Shown here piece after piece: positions 36,701-49,670 of a stretch of 64,000 nucleotides of DNA. Numbering within the stretch: the stretch's first letter is position 1; every line of letters starts with the position of its first letter. Under the pieces are notes generated by a model. That model worked only from the letters and a program-made list of their open reading frames with translations, did not search any database and was not told the origin of the DNA. The position numbers were made by a program, and so were the translations under genes. Source of the stretch: Urophycis tenuis (lineage: Eukaryota > Chordata > Actinopteri > Gadiformes > Phycidae); the NCBI GenBank assembly GCA_036785325.1, contig JAXIVH010000005.1, positions 10,283,517 through 10,347,516 of the forward strand. The letters run 5' to 3'.

Positions 36701-38145
36701 ATGATTCTTGCATCGCCATGACTACTCAAGGAATGCGCTGGTGGCTGCTCAACAATAGCTCAGAGGTTTCTGCTCATTATTTGCTCTTCTAAATCCCAAA
36801 AAATATAAAGTTGACAAGACCAGGGAGAAACAAGACATTTGAAGGCAACATTTGGCATTATTTTTAACAATCAGATTTTGCTTTTGTGCTGCTGATTGGT
36901 TCCAGGGGAATGGCCGTCCGTGGTTGGCCGCTCTCTTCTCAGCAGAAAAAAAGCCCCCTTTTATTGATAGATTCAATTATAAAGTAACATTGACCAATAT
37001 GTCTCCTGAATCCAAATGGATTCTTGTTTCAGTACATGGGCTGCTGAGTGTAGCACAGTGTGTATGTATGGCATTGTCCTTTTTACATTTGAAAAAAAAA
37101 TGTTAACTGTTTATTCAGAATCATAGAAGAGAAGAAATGAGATTCTTACTTTTTTTTATTTATTTTTTATTTCACCTCTTAATAATGCTGGTGGCTGAGA
37201 GCCTTTCAGTGAAGCAGCTGTAGCAACAGGAGTATGTTTGGTCGGAGGCTGTTTACCATGAAGGAGATATCATGTGTACCTGACTGCTCTCTGGGGTCAC
37301 AGAGTCTCACATGTGTTTCTACACCTTAGACGTGATGTTGGATGTTTTGATCTCTGATCACCACGTTTTAGAATGGCGAGATTATTCTACTGTTACACAT
37401 GTTGGCCGTGTATTAATCACATACATGTTAATGATATCGGTTCTTTGTCAGAAGGCACGTGATGTCTGAGGGCTTCAGATGGATTTTTTTTTTTTAAATT
37501 TAAGATGTACAAACATTCTAAACCATTATGCCTGTTACATGGTTTGTTTTTCCCTGTCTCATGTGTTTTACCATAGTGCTGTCATGCTCTATGGAATGTA
37601 GAAAACGGCCAACTAGCTACCGTTGCTGCACATATCAACATAGAAGAATGTAGCCTGTCCAGGTGGAAGTTAGTGGTGCAGTGACCCGGGGTTTACAATC
37701 ATATTTTACAACACACAGCGGGCGCCAGGCAACCGTAGCCCGCACCAGTGTTTGACGAGACGGAACCCAGGCCATGGCGGGGTTCTGGTGTAACCAGACT
37801 GTACGGCCTTCTGCACAGTCTGGTTTATCCCCGTGTTCTGGGCAGAGTGGTTTGAAGTAGGCGGTGAGGATGAGGCGTCTGCTTGGCACATTTGTAGTGT
37901 AAAGGGGAAAAACATTTTGACGGAAAGAGATTTACAAATGAAGAGTAGTGCGATATCGTGTGTGTGTGCGTGTGTGCATGCATAATCAAAATAAGGTGTG
38001 CCTTTTGGACAAAAGAAAAAAAGTTGCCTGACAGAATGCTAATGGTAGACGTGCCATTCATTCCAGCCATGCCTTGTTCCCGCTGTGAGAATGTGTTCTT
38101 ATTCACTCTGCAGGTTGGTACACGCCCCCTAAAGAGGATGGCTAG
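30769..38145 (+). CDS. ube2q2: Ubiquitin-conjugating enzyme E2 Q2, complete, 13 coding exons
   Basis: Transfers ubiquitin from E1 to substrates or E3s through a cysteine thioester. Coding exons: 30769-30927, 31349-31453, 32240-32362, 32691-32747, 33873-34013, 34655-34739, 34833-34893, 35125-35215, 35312-35370, 35501-35549, 35828-35923, 36383-36449, 38114-38145. The phases close to 374 residues. N-terminal RWD-like domain ([35 protein letters not shown]), acidic linker ([19 protein letters not shown]), then the UBC fold with catalytic Cys303 in [13 protein letters not shown] and the C-terminus WYTPPKEDG. The start [12 protein letters not shown] and linker [14 protein letters not shown] identify Q2 rather than Q1, whose N-terminus is proline/glycine-rich. 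Introns 3 and 10 appear to use GC donors (AAG|GCAAGG and CAG|GCAGGT); all others are GT-AG. A LINE tail lies in intron 10. Confidence 0.95.
30966..31125. repeat. Tandem TAGC-rich repeat in ube2q2 intron 1
   Basis: About five degenerate units of roughly 30-35 bp built on AGCTTCACTAGCCGCTACAT and TTAGCTTAG variants, starting 40 bp after the exon 1 donor. Confidence 0.75.
33246..33440 (-). mobile_element. LINE 3' end with (GACA)n in ube2q2 intron 4
   Basis: (GACA)7 at 33247-33274 is followed by ACTTTAATAATCCCTGAGGG and AAATTGCATTCGTTAC. On the minus strand this is the AATTTCCCTCAGGGATTATT-type 3' terminus of fish Rex1-like LINEs. It is antisense to ube2q2. Confidence 0.65.
35594..35747 (-). mobile_element. 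LINE 3'-end fragment in ube2q2 intron 10
   Basis: Same tail as 29867-30045 (TTTAGGGCATTTAGCAGATG, AAAGTGACTTACAAA, CAATTGCTAG), following a short (GCAT)n/(CATA)n run at 35572-35602. It sits 45 bp after the exon 10 donor. Confidence 0.75.
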
Positions 38146-38394
38146 GATGGGACCCTCACCACCCCCCCCCCCCCCCCCCCCTCCCCCACTGGGACCACAC
38201 ATCTTACAAGGTTCCTTCCCCCCCCCCCCCCCCCCCCTCCCCCCGGCCCCCATTTCTGTTTTTTCTCGTGACCAAATGTGGAACCTGGATTCGTGACCCA
38301 TCATCGACTTGCGTGAAACATCCCCAGTCCTGACTCATCAGCTGCTTGGCAAGAGATCAGATTTCCACCTGTCTCTCTCTATCTCTCTCTCTCT

Positions 38395-38690
38395 CTCTCG
38401 CGCGCCTCACCTGGGTTTTATTTTCCTGATGCGCCGTAACCTCACGCGCCGAGCGTCCCCACCGCCGCCGCCGCGCCATGGCGCCCGGCGTGCTGAGCCC
38501 CGCCCCGTGGTGGTGGAGCAGCGAGCGAGCGAGGGAGGGAGGGGCCGCGTGAGTCCCAGCCCCGCGCCGCGAGGCCGGCGGCGGTGGCACAAGGCCTTCT
38601 CCTCGTGGTTTATTTCTCCCATCCTGTCCTCCTCTCCCTCTCTCTGGCCCGTGCAGCGGTGGCCGGACACGCGCGGCGACGTTCTGTAAT
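38395..38690 (+). promoter_or_regulatory. Orphan CpG-rich block downstream of the ube2q2 stop codon
   Basis: A short block with many CpGs inside otherwise ordinary 3' UTR sequence. It contains GCCGCCGCCGCGCCATGG (ATG at 38478), a near-ideal Kozak context, and a GTGAGT splice donor at 38549, so it could be the first exon of an unrecognised transcript. The open stretch between them is 71 nt and matches nothing I know. Confidence 0.35.
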
Positions 38691-41087
38691 ATTTGTGCTC
38701 ATATAATATCTTGTGTATCGCCAAGACTCTGGGATATTACGCTCCAGAGGCCAGCTTGCTAACAGCCGTACGTTTCTTAGAGCTGCAGGGGGGTGGGGGT
38801 GGTGGTGGTGGTGGTGGTGGTGGCGGCGAGAGAGTAAAGGCTCGTCTCTGGCCTGGAGCCCACCGTGATGAGCCGTCCCCCCCCCCCCCCCCCCCCCACG
38901 CTGCCACGGTGGAGGCTGCTGTCCCTGCTCCAGCAGAACTAGACTGGGACCGTCCACATGTCTGCAGCATACAGAACTCTGGCCCACCTGGCAGCCCGCA
39001 GACAGCCCGGCGAAACGGAGGCTTGAATTGGAAATGGATCACACTGTAATGTAAACATGTAAATTTGTACTCCTGCAAAACGGATTTGTTTGTTAATGTA
39101 ACTGTGTGTGGGTCTTTGCCAGGCAGAGACTGTCACTATATACTCCTGACTATTAACAGCAGAGTCCACTTTAAGAATAAGGAAAAGAAAACTGCTTAAT
39201 CGATGTTTTTGCATAAGTAAAAGAACAATTTACGAATTTCTTATGTAATTTAAACGAGCACTGCGTTTCTATCCGGTCCTGAGTTGTAATTGATCATAGT
39301 AACATTTATTTTGTATTTTTTCCTCCCCTCAATGGTACCTCTTAACTGTGATGCCCCTGTTTGATATCCCAGGGACATTGCATTGGCTATTCATGTCCCA
39401 GTCCACTCTGAACCCTGGCCCAGTAGCACCATCAAGAGAAGTGGATATACTGAAGGAAATGTTCTGTCTGCACGATGGAACAAGACACCCCGTGGCCGTT
39501 GGTTTATCTCCACATCATCGGGCCTTTATTTGGTCCACAAGAGTGTTCCTATATCACCCAGATGTTTTAATCACACAGCTGGAGTCTCACATCAGCAGCA
39601 ATAGTCCCAAGACCCAACACCGCGGACCCATGGTTCCACACCCCCCCCCCCCGGTTCTGGGTTTCTGTTTCGGAACCCAAGACCCGGCTTTCCCATCGCT
39701 ACCTCTCTGGTATCCCTGGCCACCCGAGAAGTCTCTGCCCTGCGCCCTGCCGAGACGCCCGCGTGAGCCCGCAGAAGGAACTCGAGAAGCATTCCAGTCA
39801 GTGCCATCATACACACGCGCCATGGCCGCTTGTTTCCGTGTCGTGGTGTGAGATTCAGTGTGCTAAGCTACCAGCATAGACAGCTTAGCTGTGTCTGTCG
39901 TTTCTCGTGTTAAAAAGTAAGGAGCTGAACTCTTGACCTCAGTCCCTCTACCAAACTCAATGGTGGCAGCAGTGGGCTCATTGTGCACCGCTTGGTTCAA
40001 ACCGTCGACGCTTTGTACGAGCCATTCCTCTTAGCGCGGCGTTCTCTTGTTTTAGCAGTTCTCGACGCGTCCCTCGCAAGCCAACATGTCACAAAACACA
40101 CAGCATGGGTTGGGTGTGATGTGGTGCCATTTTGGTTTTTGTATCGCTCGTTATGATTGGTTGAACTTTTCCCGCCCGACCCCGCTTTTGTTCTCTGGAG
40201 AAGTAAACTCAGGAATACATACTGCATGCTTAACCTAGGCACATGTACCATTCTGAAGGACACGTCCTCATCCTCAGTGGGGACGCCCTCAATGCCCCCT
40301 TGTTTTATGAAGGACACGGGCAGACAGGTGTTAGGGTTAGGGTTTGTCTTTCATTTCTATTTATTTTCTTTTGCTGTTGGACTGCATACAGACATATTCT
40401 GATCTTCACACGTAAATGAATAATAAATAAATAAAAAATATATTGGTAGAAGATCTTTTTAATAAGCACGTTTGGAAGTGATTGGGCAGGGCTTTGTTTT
40501 GCTTACGAGTGCATCTTAAAGAGTATGTGCGCCCTGGCTCCGTGGTTGTGCCGTCTTGTGCATGTCTGTATGTCGGCCCCCCCGAGCCAACCAGAACACA
40601 GGGCAGTCGCAGGGCCATGTAAAAGGTACAGGTCTGGTGTTTACCCCCTTATCGTCCTAACAAACATCTGCTCTCTGACGTATTCTCTCGCTCGGCTCAA
40701 GTCAGGCATCATCCAGGCCCTCCTCTCCTTCCCCCCTTACATGTCATCTTTATCTTCGCCGGTACTTTTAAGACGCGATCACGCAGTCGAGATCCACCGT
40801 GCCATCGGATACAAAAGAAAGACAAACCGCCCCCCCCCCCCCCCCCCCCCCCGGGTACAGGAGGACCCAGAGAGAGCTCTTGCTTCTGTGTCCCGAGTGG
40901 CGCCGGACCGAGTGGACTCTCCCGGAGCTCCGTCTCGGTCCGCGCTGTGCTTCGTGATGTGGTGACCCATCATAACGTTAACACTGTCGGCATGATTCAA
41001 GTTCATTTGTTTTTGGGTTTTATTTCTCTCATTTCAAGGGTGACGTTGACCGTGTACAGCAATTTGTAAACTTGCATCAAGTTTATG

Positions 41088-41093
41088 AATAAA
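41088..41093 (+). terminator. Probable ube2q2 poly(A) signal AATAAA
   Basis: AATAAA in GAATAAAGACTTTTATG, followed within 30 nt by a GT-rich stretch (GTAACTGTGTTGTGTG). It is the last good hexamer before clearly intergenic DNA. Confidence 0.6.
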
Positions 41094-41110
41094 GACTTTT
41101 ATGAAATATC

Positions 41111-44100
41111 TTGAGTAACTGTGTTGTGTGATTTAACACGGGGGAGGATGCCCTACCATTTATTTAGAGTTATTGTATCTTTTGTCATTTCGGTTTAGGC
41201 CTTGAATGTTTGCTACAGAGATCAGTCTTTTATTATCAATATATGATGTGACATTCACCACTTCATCAGTCATATATTTTATTGATTTTAAAAGAGCAAT
41301 GTTGTCTTACCTGTCAAATAGATGTGACTAAGCATTCAGCTGATGCTTTTACCAGCCCAGAATCTTGTAGCACTCATACATTGTACTTGTCACAGTGAGT
41401 CCAGATGTCTGGGAGAACTGGGTCACAGACGGGGCTGATGCCTGGGTAATGCCCGTGAACTGCCATGCCATGCCAGCCATGTAGTATGCTATCCAGCAGG
41501 TGGTGTGTTGTGTATCTATTTCAGTGTTGGGTTTTATCCTCTTGACTCACTGACATGGATCTCAATTCACTGTAAGTTGCTTTAAGAGTGGACCCATAGA
41601 GGACGTTCTGCTACATACACCAATATTCAGAGGTTCTTTATTCAGAATACATGTCATACCATTGTGTGCGTGTGTGCGTTCTGACGGTCACCACTAGATG
41701 GTGCTGAAACATCACTCCCTTCCCTCGACCCCGGCCATGACTGTTTGCAGCACAGCAGCAACAGCTATTAACACACCAATTATTGCTCATTGTCATAACG
41801 TCATGCTGCAGGTTAGCGTTTATCCATTATGGCTTGTTTTATTTGGCTGACTATGGTCTGGATGTGGCCATTCCCTTTCAAGGTCAGCTCACCACTGGGT
41901 TATGAGTAGTAGTGGGGGTTGTTGCTGGGAAACACAGGGTTGAATGTTATTGACAGCTCATTTGAAGTGTGTGTGTGTGTGTGTGTGTCTGTGTGTGTGT
42001 CTGTGTCTGTGTGCGCATCAGTGGTTGTTGTGCTGACAGCTTCGTGGATGTCTCGGGTCAGTGATAAGGAGCTAAATGAATCTGCTGCCACACTTATCAG
42101 CAGACGCAGGCTCGCTGCAACACAAAGCGTCTTGTTTATCACAGCCCTCGTCTCAGAGCTCCCTCCAGCTCGTCTGCGCTGCCCCCACCTTGAGATACTT
42201 CTTAATCTAATCAATTTAGGATTAATCTTACACATTGTACTGCAAATTCTTATTTGATACATGTTTAAATTGTATCCTCGTTTTTAAACTTCTTGACTAA
42301 TAAAGTGCCGCTTTAGAGCGCTGACAGAACAATACAAACCAGTGCTGAGACAGGGGACTTGGATGGCGGCCATACAGGAGCAGTGCGTTCTCATGACCGT
42401 CACCACTGTGGCCGCGGTCACGTCGACCCCGCTGTCCTTCGCCTCTTCTGAAATAAAATGCATCCAATTTCAACATCCAATTTAAAGGGATAAGCACGGC
42501 CCCGCCCCCTCCCGTCGCTGTTTATTGACCTCCTACTTCCTGTCCATGGGAGTCTCCCACTTTGCATGGAAACCAGATTGAGGTAATCTGGTTGGAGGGG
42601 GGGCTGTAGATAGGAAACCAGGGGGGGGGGCTCTCATCACTCGACGAGGTGGAACCAAACAAGGCTAACAACTCATTCCAGTAACTGTTTGTTTATCGTC
42701 TATCATTCTTGTTGATGTGGTCAGGGCGTGACCACATGGCCTCTTGACTGGGGTGGTGGTGGTGGGGGGGGGGGCAGCGTTTCCTCATTAGCAGGCCCAC
42801 ATTAGTCCATCTCCGGGTGGGTCTGGTCTGGTCTCTGGCCCTGCCTGGTTTCCCGGTCCATGTGGCTCAGCTCAGACAGTTCCCCTCCAGGGGGAAACCA
42901 GCAGGGCTTCAGAGACCGCCGGGCCGCTGTGATTCCCCTGATGGGGCCCACAGTGGGACACGGGAAAAGCTTCAGCGTCCTCCGTGTCCAGAGGAGAGAG
43001 AGAGAGCCGCGTGCCCTGCATTCAGATTGAGCTGCAACAGTGTGGCTCGCCTGCAGGAGGAACGCGGCCGAGTTTACAGCGCTTCAGGATCAATAGCCAG
43101 TTTTCAAGGTCACATCATTCAGATCAAGAAGAAAACACAGGCTTATTGTCCAGTCTATTTCCTGGTTTTTAAAGCTACTATATGTTTTGTTACAAGCTTT
43201 ATATGATGTTTGTCTTATGATGTTTATCTTAGAAATGATTTGTTAGTCAAACAAAATGGAAATGTGGGTACTTCAATTCAATCCAATGTGAAATATTATT
43301 TAATAAAAAACGAATTGTTATTCAGTGGTGTAAATTCGAACAGCGTAACAATTTAATGGTAATATAAATCATACCGAATATTTTCCTCCTGTGTAATCTC
43401 CCCTGTATAACACGGCAGCAGTGAGGACAGATTTGTCAACATGTGGCAGGTGCTTTCTGGCAATAACAAGCACTTGAATGGTCCGCAGGCCTTGTTAGAG
43501 AGGGCTACGGAGACAAAGGCGCAGGACTTCAATGATGACAACAAGACAAGATTCAGAAGGGATGCTCCCCTTTGACCCCCATGCTGCAGCAGGGGGGGTT
43601 TCTGGCGGTCTGGAGAACATCTGGAGAGCAATAAGACAGCTGTGGATCCTTGCTCCAAAAAACAGAACCTGCACCCTATTACTGCTACAGGTGGATTCCA
43701 CATGTTACTGAAAATGTCTTGGGAATTTATTTAGAATTAGAATAACGTGTATAAAATGTGAGGTAATAGCGAGAGACGTGATACGTGAGATTGATTGAAT
43801 TAAAGAAGAAAAGACAAGAAGAGCAAGCATGGCAGACAAGGATGCCATTAAAATGTAAGTCAAGAGGTTTAACTGAACACCGCAGAGAGAGAGGCTCCAA
43901 CAGCACTTTTAACACTTGGTTGGTGGTTCAGTGTGATGCCAAATCATATCATCTCTCCCAGACACGGGAGATGAATGTGCTCCTGAATAAGACATGGTGT
44001 GTGTGTGAAGTTCTATATTTGTCTTTTGAATATTTCACGAAGCACTTTTGCTGGAAGATTTCAACGGAGCCACCGGCTCTCTGGCTCTCTAGCAACATAA

Positions 44101-46409
44101 GCCGTGATGTTTGCCGTGCCACAGCCTACATACTGTGGGAGGGTTTTTCTTTATTTAAATATTAATTTGATCCTGTATCACATATTTGCTTCACAGCTAC
44201 ATCAGACAATGTTTGTGTTTGCTCATTTATTAGGAGCCAAAGCAAGGTGTGCTGAGCAGAGGCCTTGCTGCTTCCTGTAGGACTGACCTTGGAAAGGAAT
44301 ATCTCAATTCCCATATTAGGTGACAGCTTTACCCCTCAAGGGCACGGCGCTACATCCCAGGAGAATACAGGATCAGTTTCATGCCAGAGATGTGACACAG
44401 GATTGAACATTAGTGAAACATTCCATGACACACACACACACTTACAAATATAACAGGAAAACGAAAGACAAAAAGAATGAGATGAGGAGAGGATATCCAG
44501 GAAAATGTATCTATTTGGGCATCTCTTGACACCACGGCTATAAAATTGTTTTACTCAAAACTTGAAGCACTTCAAGATGAATTGTGTTGAGTTTGCAATC
44601 CAGGTTGCCTTTTCAAGTACCTTTGAAGAGCTCAAATTAAATTGGTATAAACTATGGAACTGATAATGGAAAATAATGTATTTAATGTACTTAATAATTA
44701 AGAGTTGGCAAGCAAAGTTACCCTCCAGTAATACCAAGTAAGACAGACACGGTTCAGTTTTGTCCGAGTTCCACTTCAAAATAGAAGCTTTTCTAATGTT
44801 TTCCCTATTCTCCGTAGGCCTTCTTGTACACAGACAAGCGTCCCCATTGAGACACTGACCTTCTGAGGATTCGCAGGATGTTACTTTTCAAAGGGAATTC
44901 CCCCGCAAATATTATTAATGCGGAACATATTACACAGCGAGAGGGAATTTTGTTCTAGATTCTGCTATTATTTGAGTATTTCACATATCAGGTCACCTAA
45001 GCGCATCCCCTTTATATGAAGTCTTTTAGAGGAAGCCAGAGTCAGTCCAGTTCCCTGTGTGGACCTGCCTCCCCGCGCAGGCTTACACCACAGTCTGGGG
45101 CACATGGATTTCCATTAGAGGAAAGCCGATGGCTCATTCCAGATGCTTACTCAATACGGTGTGCTGCACATCACAGCAAAAAGTCTCCCTGCAGGAAGAA
45201 AAGAGGGACAATGAAACCACCCGGTGCATCCTTCTATCAGACGAGGATGTCAGGCTCTATTATGCTAACGATACCCAGAAGTCTGTCTGTGCCTTGTTAG
45301 CTATTAGCGTAGCTTAACAGCGTAATCACAGCAAATATACTGTCCTTAAGGGGACTGGCGAGTGCTACAATCATTAGCATATGCACTGTTTGTTGGTTTT
45401 GTCCACCCATATGGTAAATAGACAGTTCAAACACAAGTGCTGTATAATAGCTGGAGACAGAGGGAGCGCCGTGTATCTCTACCTGTGATAACGTTTCACC
45501 GTCATGTCTGCCTACACGGGGGCCCGGAGGTGCTCTGAAACGCTCAATATGTAAAGCCAGAGCAATGGGCAATCTGTCTTTCTGCAATCGCTAATGCACC
45601 AAACCACAGAGCAGAGAGGTGGAACTGAATTATTGTTTTGCATCGATTTTCAACCTGCCAGATAAATCAGCCTCCCCTGCTATTATAACACGCTCTGTGG
45701 GGTCTCCGGGACCAGGACAAAATACGACTCCCTCTCCGGGAGACACAGAGGGGATTTCAAACACGCGGGTCCTCTTTGTGCAAAGACTCTCAATGACGGG
45801 CCACCTTGTGTCCTCTCCATCATGGGCGTGTCCGAAAGCTAAAAAAAAAAGATGCCTTGGATAACGAAACCAATGAGATCATGATATCCGGTGAAACAAG
45901 TGGTGAGATCATAGAGCCGCGGCCACCGCGAGCATCCCCCCCCCCCCCCCGCTCCCCACACTGCTGGGCCTTCACTACTCAGCTGTGACATTTAATCTGG
46001 TAAAACATCCAGCCTGTTCGTAATGGATGATGTGCTCTCACTTAATGAAGCCCTCTCCGCAGCTGGACGTGGACAGCTCCCCCATGCAATGGTGGTGGTG
46101 CTGGTGGTGGTGGTGGTGTGGGGGATAAAGAATTGTTGAGATGGGGAGGGAGCATTGACAGGATCTCTGGGGAAATGGGAGAGGGGTGGGGGGGGATGGG
46201 GTGCAGGGATGATACCTCTTTGGTCTGAGGTTGGTTTGGAGAACAGCCCAGCCGGTGCCGGTGCCTCCTGCTGTGTTGGAGAGGCAGCAGCAGCCCAGGT
46301 GTGTTGGAGGTGTATGGAGGTCACTGATGGATGACGGGCCAACAGAGAGCTCTCGGGGTTGATGAATAGGGCCTCTTGATTGACTTAGCAGACCCAGTGA
46401 CACTGCGGA
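41111..46409. other. Intergenic DNA without recognisable gene
   Basis: Contains a (GT)n at 41968-42010, a G tract at 42764-42774, a C tract at 45936-45950 and mostly unique sequence. No exon with splice sites and a recognisable protein motif was seen on either strand. Some of it may be conserved regulatory DNA, but that cannot be judged from one sequence. Confidence 0.45.
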
Positions 46410-46720
46410 GGGAGGGAGGGAGGGAGGGAGGGAGGGAGAGAGAGGGAGAGAACGGGAGAGAGAGAAAGAGAGAGGGAGAGAGGGAGAGAGAGAGAGAGAG
46501 AGAGAGAGGCATATATGCAACAATGTAGGTTTCGTGTTGAGATGCAATTCATTACCACAATTAATTTTGAATTGATAGTTTGCCGTAAAGAAGTGTGTGT
46601 GTGTGTGTGTGTGTGTGCGCGTGCGTGCATGCGTGCGTGTGTGTGTGTGTGCCTGTGCCTGTGTCTGTGTGTGTGCGTGTGTGTGCGTGTGTCTCTGTGT
46701 GTGTATGTGATTCTCTAGAC
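46410..46720. repeat. (GGGA)n/(GA)n and (GT)n microsatellites
   Basis: GGGA tetramers (46410-46437) grade into GA-rich purine sequence to 46509. After 80 bp of AT-rich DNA, a GT-rich array with GCGT and CTGT interruptions covers 46592-46710. Confidence 0.9.
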
Positions 46721-47221
46721 ACACTCAATGTGAACAAAAGCAGGTCTTTAAAGCTTTGGTTTTATAGAGCTAATGATTAAGCAAACTTTACAGCTGCACA
46801 TTTCACACTCCTCCCCCAGAGCAGACAACACGTTGGCTGGTCACTCCTGAAGTCCTTCACATTACAGCTGAACAATATCACAGCCAAAGCCGAGCTGCAA
46901 GCCAATCCCTGGTTTGAAAGAAGCGATGGAGATGTTTGATCTTAGTCTTTGGTTCCTCTTTAAACAAGCTTCAGCTCGACATATCACAATTGAACATCGT
47001 CTCAAAGTTAACAGTTAAATGTTTGTCGTCATATTTTGAGAACAAAGAAATGACAATAACCCAGATGACACAGATATGATGCCCCGGTTATTCAAAACCA
47101 GAGGAAGGGCTAAGCTAGGATTTGAAAAACTCAATTACACCAACCCTGCACCTGTCGGCCCTGTTGAAAGTGGATCATTGTCTTGCTGTTTGAGAGCCGA
47201 GAGGTACGAGGCTCTATAAGG

Positions 47222-47340
47222 GAGATAAGCCTCACTACGCCCTCAGAGATAAGTGTCTTATCTCAGCCTGTCGCCGGCCCTCTGCACTCTGGTAGGATAC
47301 CTCCACAATGTCGGACAGCAACTGTTAGCCGCAGATAAAG
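47222..47340. promoter_or_regulatory. Cluster of four GATA-factor-type sites
   Basis: AGATAA at 47223-47228, 47247-47252 and 47333-47338, and TTATCT (reverse) at 47258-47263, in a 120 bp stretch without simple repeats. Function is inferred from motif density only. Confidence 0.3.
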
Positions 47341-48079
47341 GTCCCCTCTGCGTTGGTGCCATTACTCGGTTCTGGTAGTGGTATAATAAAATCCATTTTG
47401 AAATGGATGGCCCTGATGTGTGTTTTTTTTCCTTTCACGCAAGCAGAATGAATCCTGGGATAAGTATAATGGTGAAGTAATATAGGGGTGCAATATGACT
47501 CCCCTATAATTGGGTGTCTTCTTAGTCCATTTTCCTTGATGGTTTGCTCTTAGCTTGGCTCGTATGGTAATGGGTCCGGACCCGGTGACAACACCGTGCT
47601 CCTCGCTCGCTGCGACTTCTAATCTCCTGGGTTGTTTTAGCTGAGTGTGAAAAATGTTGGCGTGAATGCATTGCCTTTCCCCCCCCCGCCCGCCCGCCCG
47701 ACAGAGCGACTGCCTGCCGTCCTCCCGTATGAGTTCTGCCCTCTAAATGGACCGTCCCGCGAAGCCTCAGAGCCCAGATACGAGAGGCGGGCCTCCGCCT
47801 CATCAATCCACCGCTTCATTTGCTTCCTGAAGGGGCTTCTCTCTCTCCGCCGCCGAAAGCAGTCGATAGTCCGGTCCGCCACCTGGACGAGAGCCGGTCC
47901 ATTACGAGGACCACCTCCTCCCTCGCAAAGGAAGGGGGGGGGGGGGGGGGGGGTGAACATCCATCCTGCTGCAGTGTACTACTGTGTGGAGCTGGGGGAA
48001 ATAAACACAGCATGCCATCTGTCCTCCCGCTGCCCCATCGCCTGCTCTTCCTCTCATCACACCATGAAGCCTTTCTACC

Positions 48080-48440
48080 CTCTCAGCCTCCGCCACCACT
48101 CCAGCTTCCACCACCTCTCCATCTTCTCAGCCTCCACCACCTCTCCAACCTGTCAGCCTCCACAACCTCTTTAACCTCTCAGCGTTCACCACCTCTCTAG
48201 CCTCTCAGCCTCCACCACCTCTCTAGCCTCTCAGCCTCCACCACCTCTCCAGCCTCTGCTCCACCACCTCTCCAACCTTTCAGCCTCCACCACCTTTCAA
48301 ACCTCTCAGCCTCCCCCACTTCTCCAACCTCTCAGCCTCCATCACCTCTCCAGCCTCTGCTCCACCACCTCTCCAGCCTCTACTCCACCACTGCTCGAGC
48401 CTCTACTCCTCCACCTCACCAGCCTCTGCTACACCTGGAC
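48080..48440. repeat. Pyrimidine-rich minisatellite
   Basis: About 12-15 degenerate units of roughly 24 bp of the form CTCAGCCTCCACCACCTCTC, in places shortened to CAGCCTCTGCTCCACCACCT. It produces long proline/serine-rich open frames that are not genes. Confidence 0.85.
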
Positions 48441-49610
48441 AAACAGAATCTGCTCCACCTAGACGACCAGCATCTGATTTGTGGAGGTGAAGCACTTCAT
48501 GGTAGGCGCCTGGGAGAATCTTTGTTGCACCTGAGATTGTGTCGTACTAATATTGTTACACTAGCAAATACATTGGACATTCGGCTACACACATACTCAC
48601 ACTGACTCACTCACTCACTCACTCACACACACACACACACATGCACAGGCACACACACCACTGCTGAATAACCAATTCCTCATCAATGTCATGTTATGTC
48701 CATGGCAATAGCCTTGTGGGGTTTACAGGTGGTCTATATACAGATGGATATAAATGGGCCCGCATTAAATGGCTTGTCATTTCCCCCACCTTGACATCTT
48801 ACTACCTGCAGCTCTGCGTGACTGGCAGCCTTGAGCAACGCTTCAGAGACCGACAACACCACGGCCAGCCATGCATGCATGCATGCAGCGAGGTCCCCTC
48901 CGCAGCCATGAATTCATCTCCCGGTCCCTGACATGACATGTTTCCCGGTGACAATATGCCCACACCGTGCAGGGAATAGCATAGTAATAAACAGGCACGT
49001 TGTCTCACTTTCCTCTCTCGTCGTGTCTCAGCTACCTGACGTGTTGTGGAGTCAGTTGCCTTGATTTGGAGGTGGGGGGGGGGGGTGTTCAGGAACTCAC
49101 ACGGGTCCTTCACCACGGTTTGCTTATTCTCTGCGAAGGTGTGTAACGGCACCAAGAGGTATGTTTTGCAGGGCCAGCCAGCGTCCTGGTGGAGCTCGAT
49201 GATGAAAGGTGTGTCGCGGCTCTGTCACGCTTCAGAACAGGCTCTCTACGACTCCCACGGTGGGCTGATCCCATCTCATTTTTGTAACAAACAAAAAGAA
49301 AGGAAAACGTGTGTTAAGGCATTGCACCTCCTCTCACCTGGTGAATCAGTTCAGTCCTGAGTCCAGTGAAAACATTCCCCCCTGATGGGATACACCGTGC
49401 ATTCTGCTGGATGTTATTGTGTAACAGATCCACCAGATGGATTTATTCTACATTCTGTTTGAGATCTCCATGATTTCTTATCATGTATCAATGTTGCCTC
49501 AAGTAAAGGCTTGTCAGATGTTCCTCATAGGTAGAATGCGTGTATGGTTGCTGTGTTGCTGGCGTGTTGCCGGCATGTTGTCAGGTCCAGTGTCCTGTGT
49601 TAACTACCTG

Positions 49611-49670
49611 TTTCCCTAACAACCCTGCCGTTTCCCTAACAACCCTGCCATTTCCCTAACAACCCTGCCC
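49611..49670. repeat. Three tandem 20 bp units
   Basis: Three nearly identical copies of TTTCCCTAACAACCCTGCCN, differing only in the last base. Confidence 0.9.

Larger units (their letters stand above)
38146..41110 (+). other. ube2q2 3' UTR (inferred extent)
   Basis: After the TAG at 38143-38145 there is no further exon of ube2q2. The region has four long C tracts (38162-38181, 38218-38237, 38877-38897, 40830-40852), a GGT run (38787-38822) and a CpG-rich block (38395-38690). The open frames in it are products of these compositional biases. The end is taken from the poly(A) signal at 41088; a cluster of overlapping AATAAA-like hexamers near 40418-40435 is an alternative. Confidence 0.55.

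Noticed and set aside
38309..39851. Several 100-170 codon frames after ube2q2
   Set aside because: They lie in the inferred 3' UTR, contain poly-proline/glycine from C tracts, and differ on both strands. Only the CpG block at 38395-38690 is kept as a finding.
47647..48200. Long overlapping plus-strand frames, proline/serine-rich
   Set aside because: They run through a poly-G tract and a pyrimidine minisatellite; the open frame is a composition effect.
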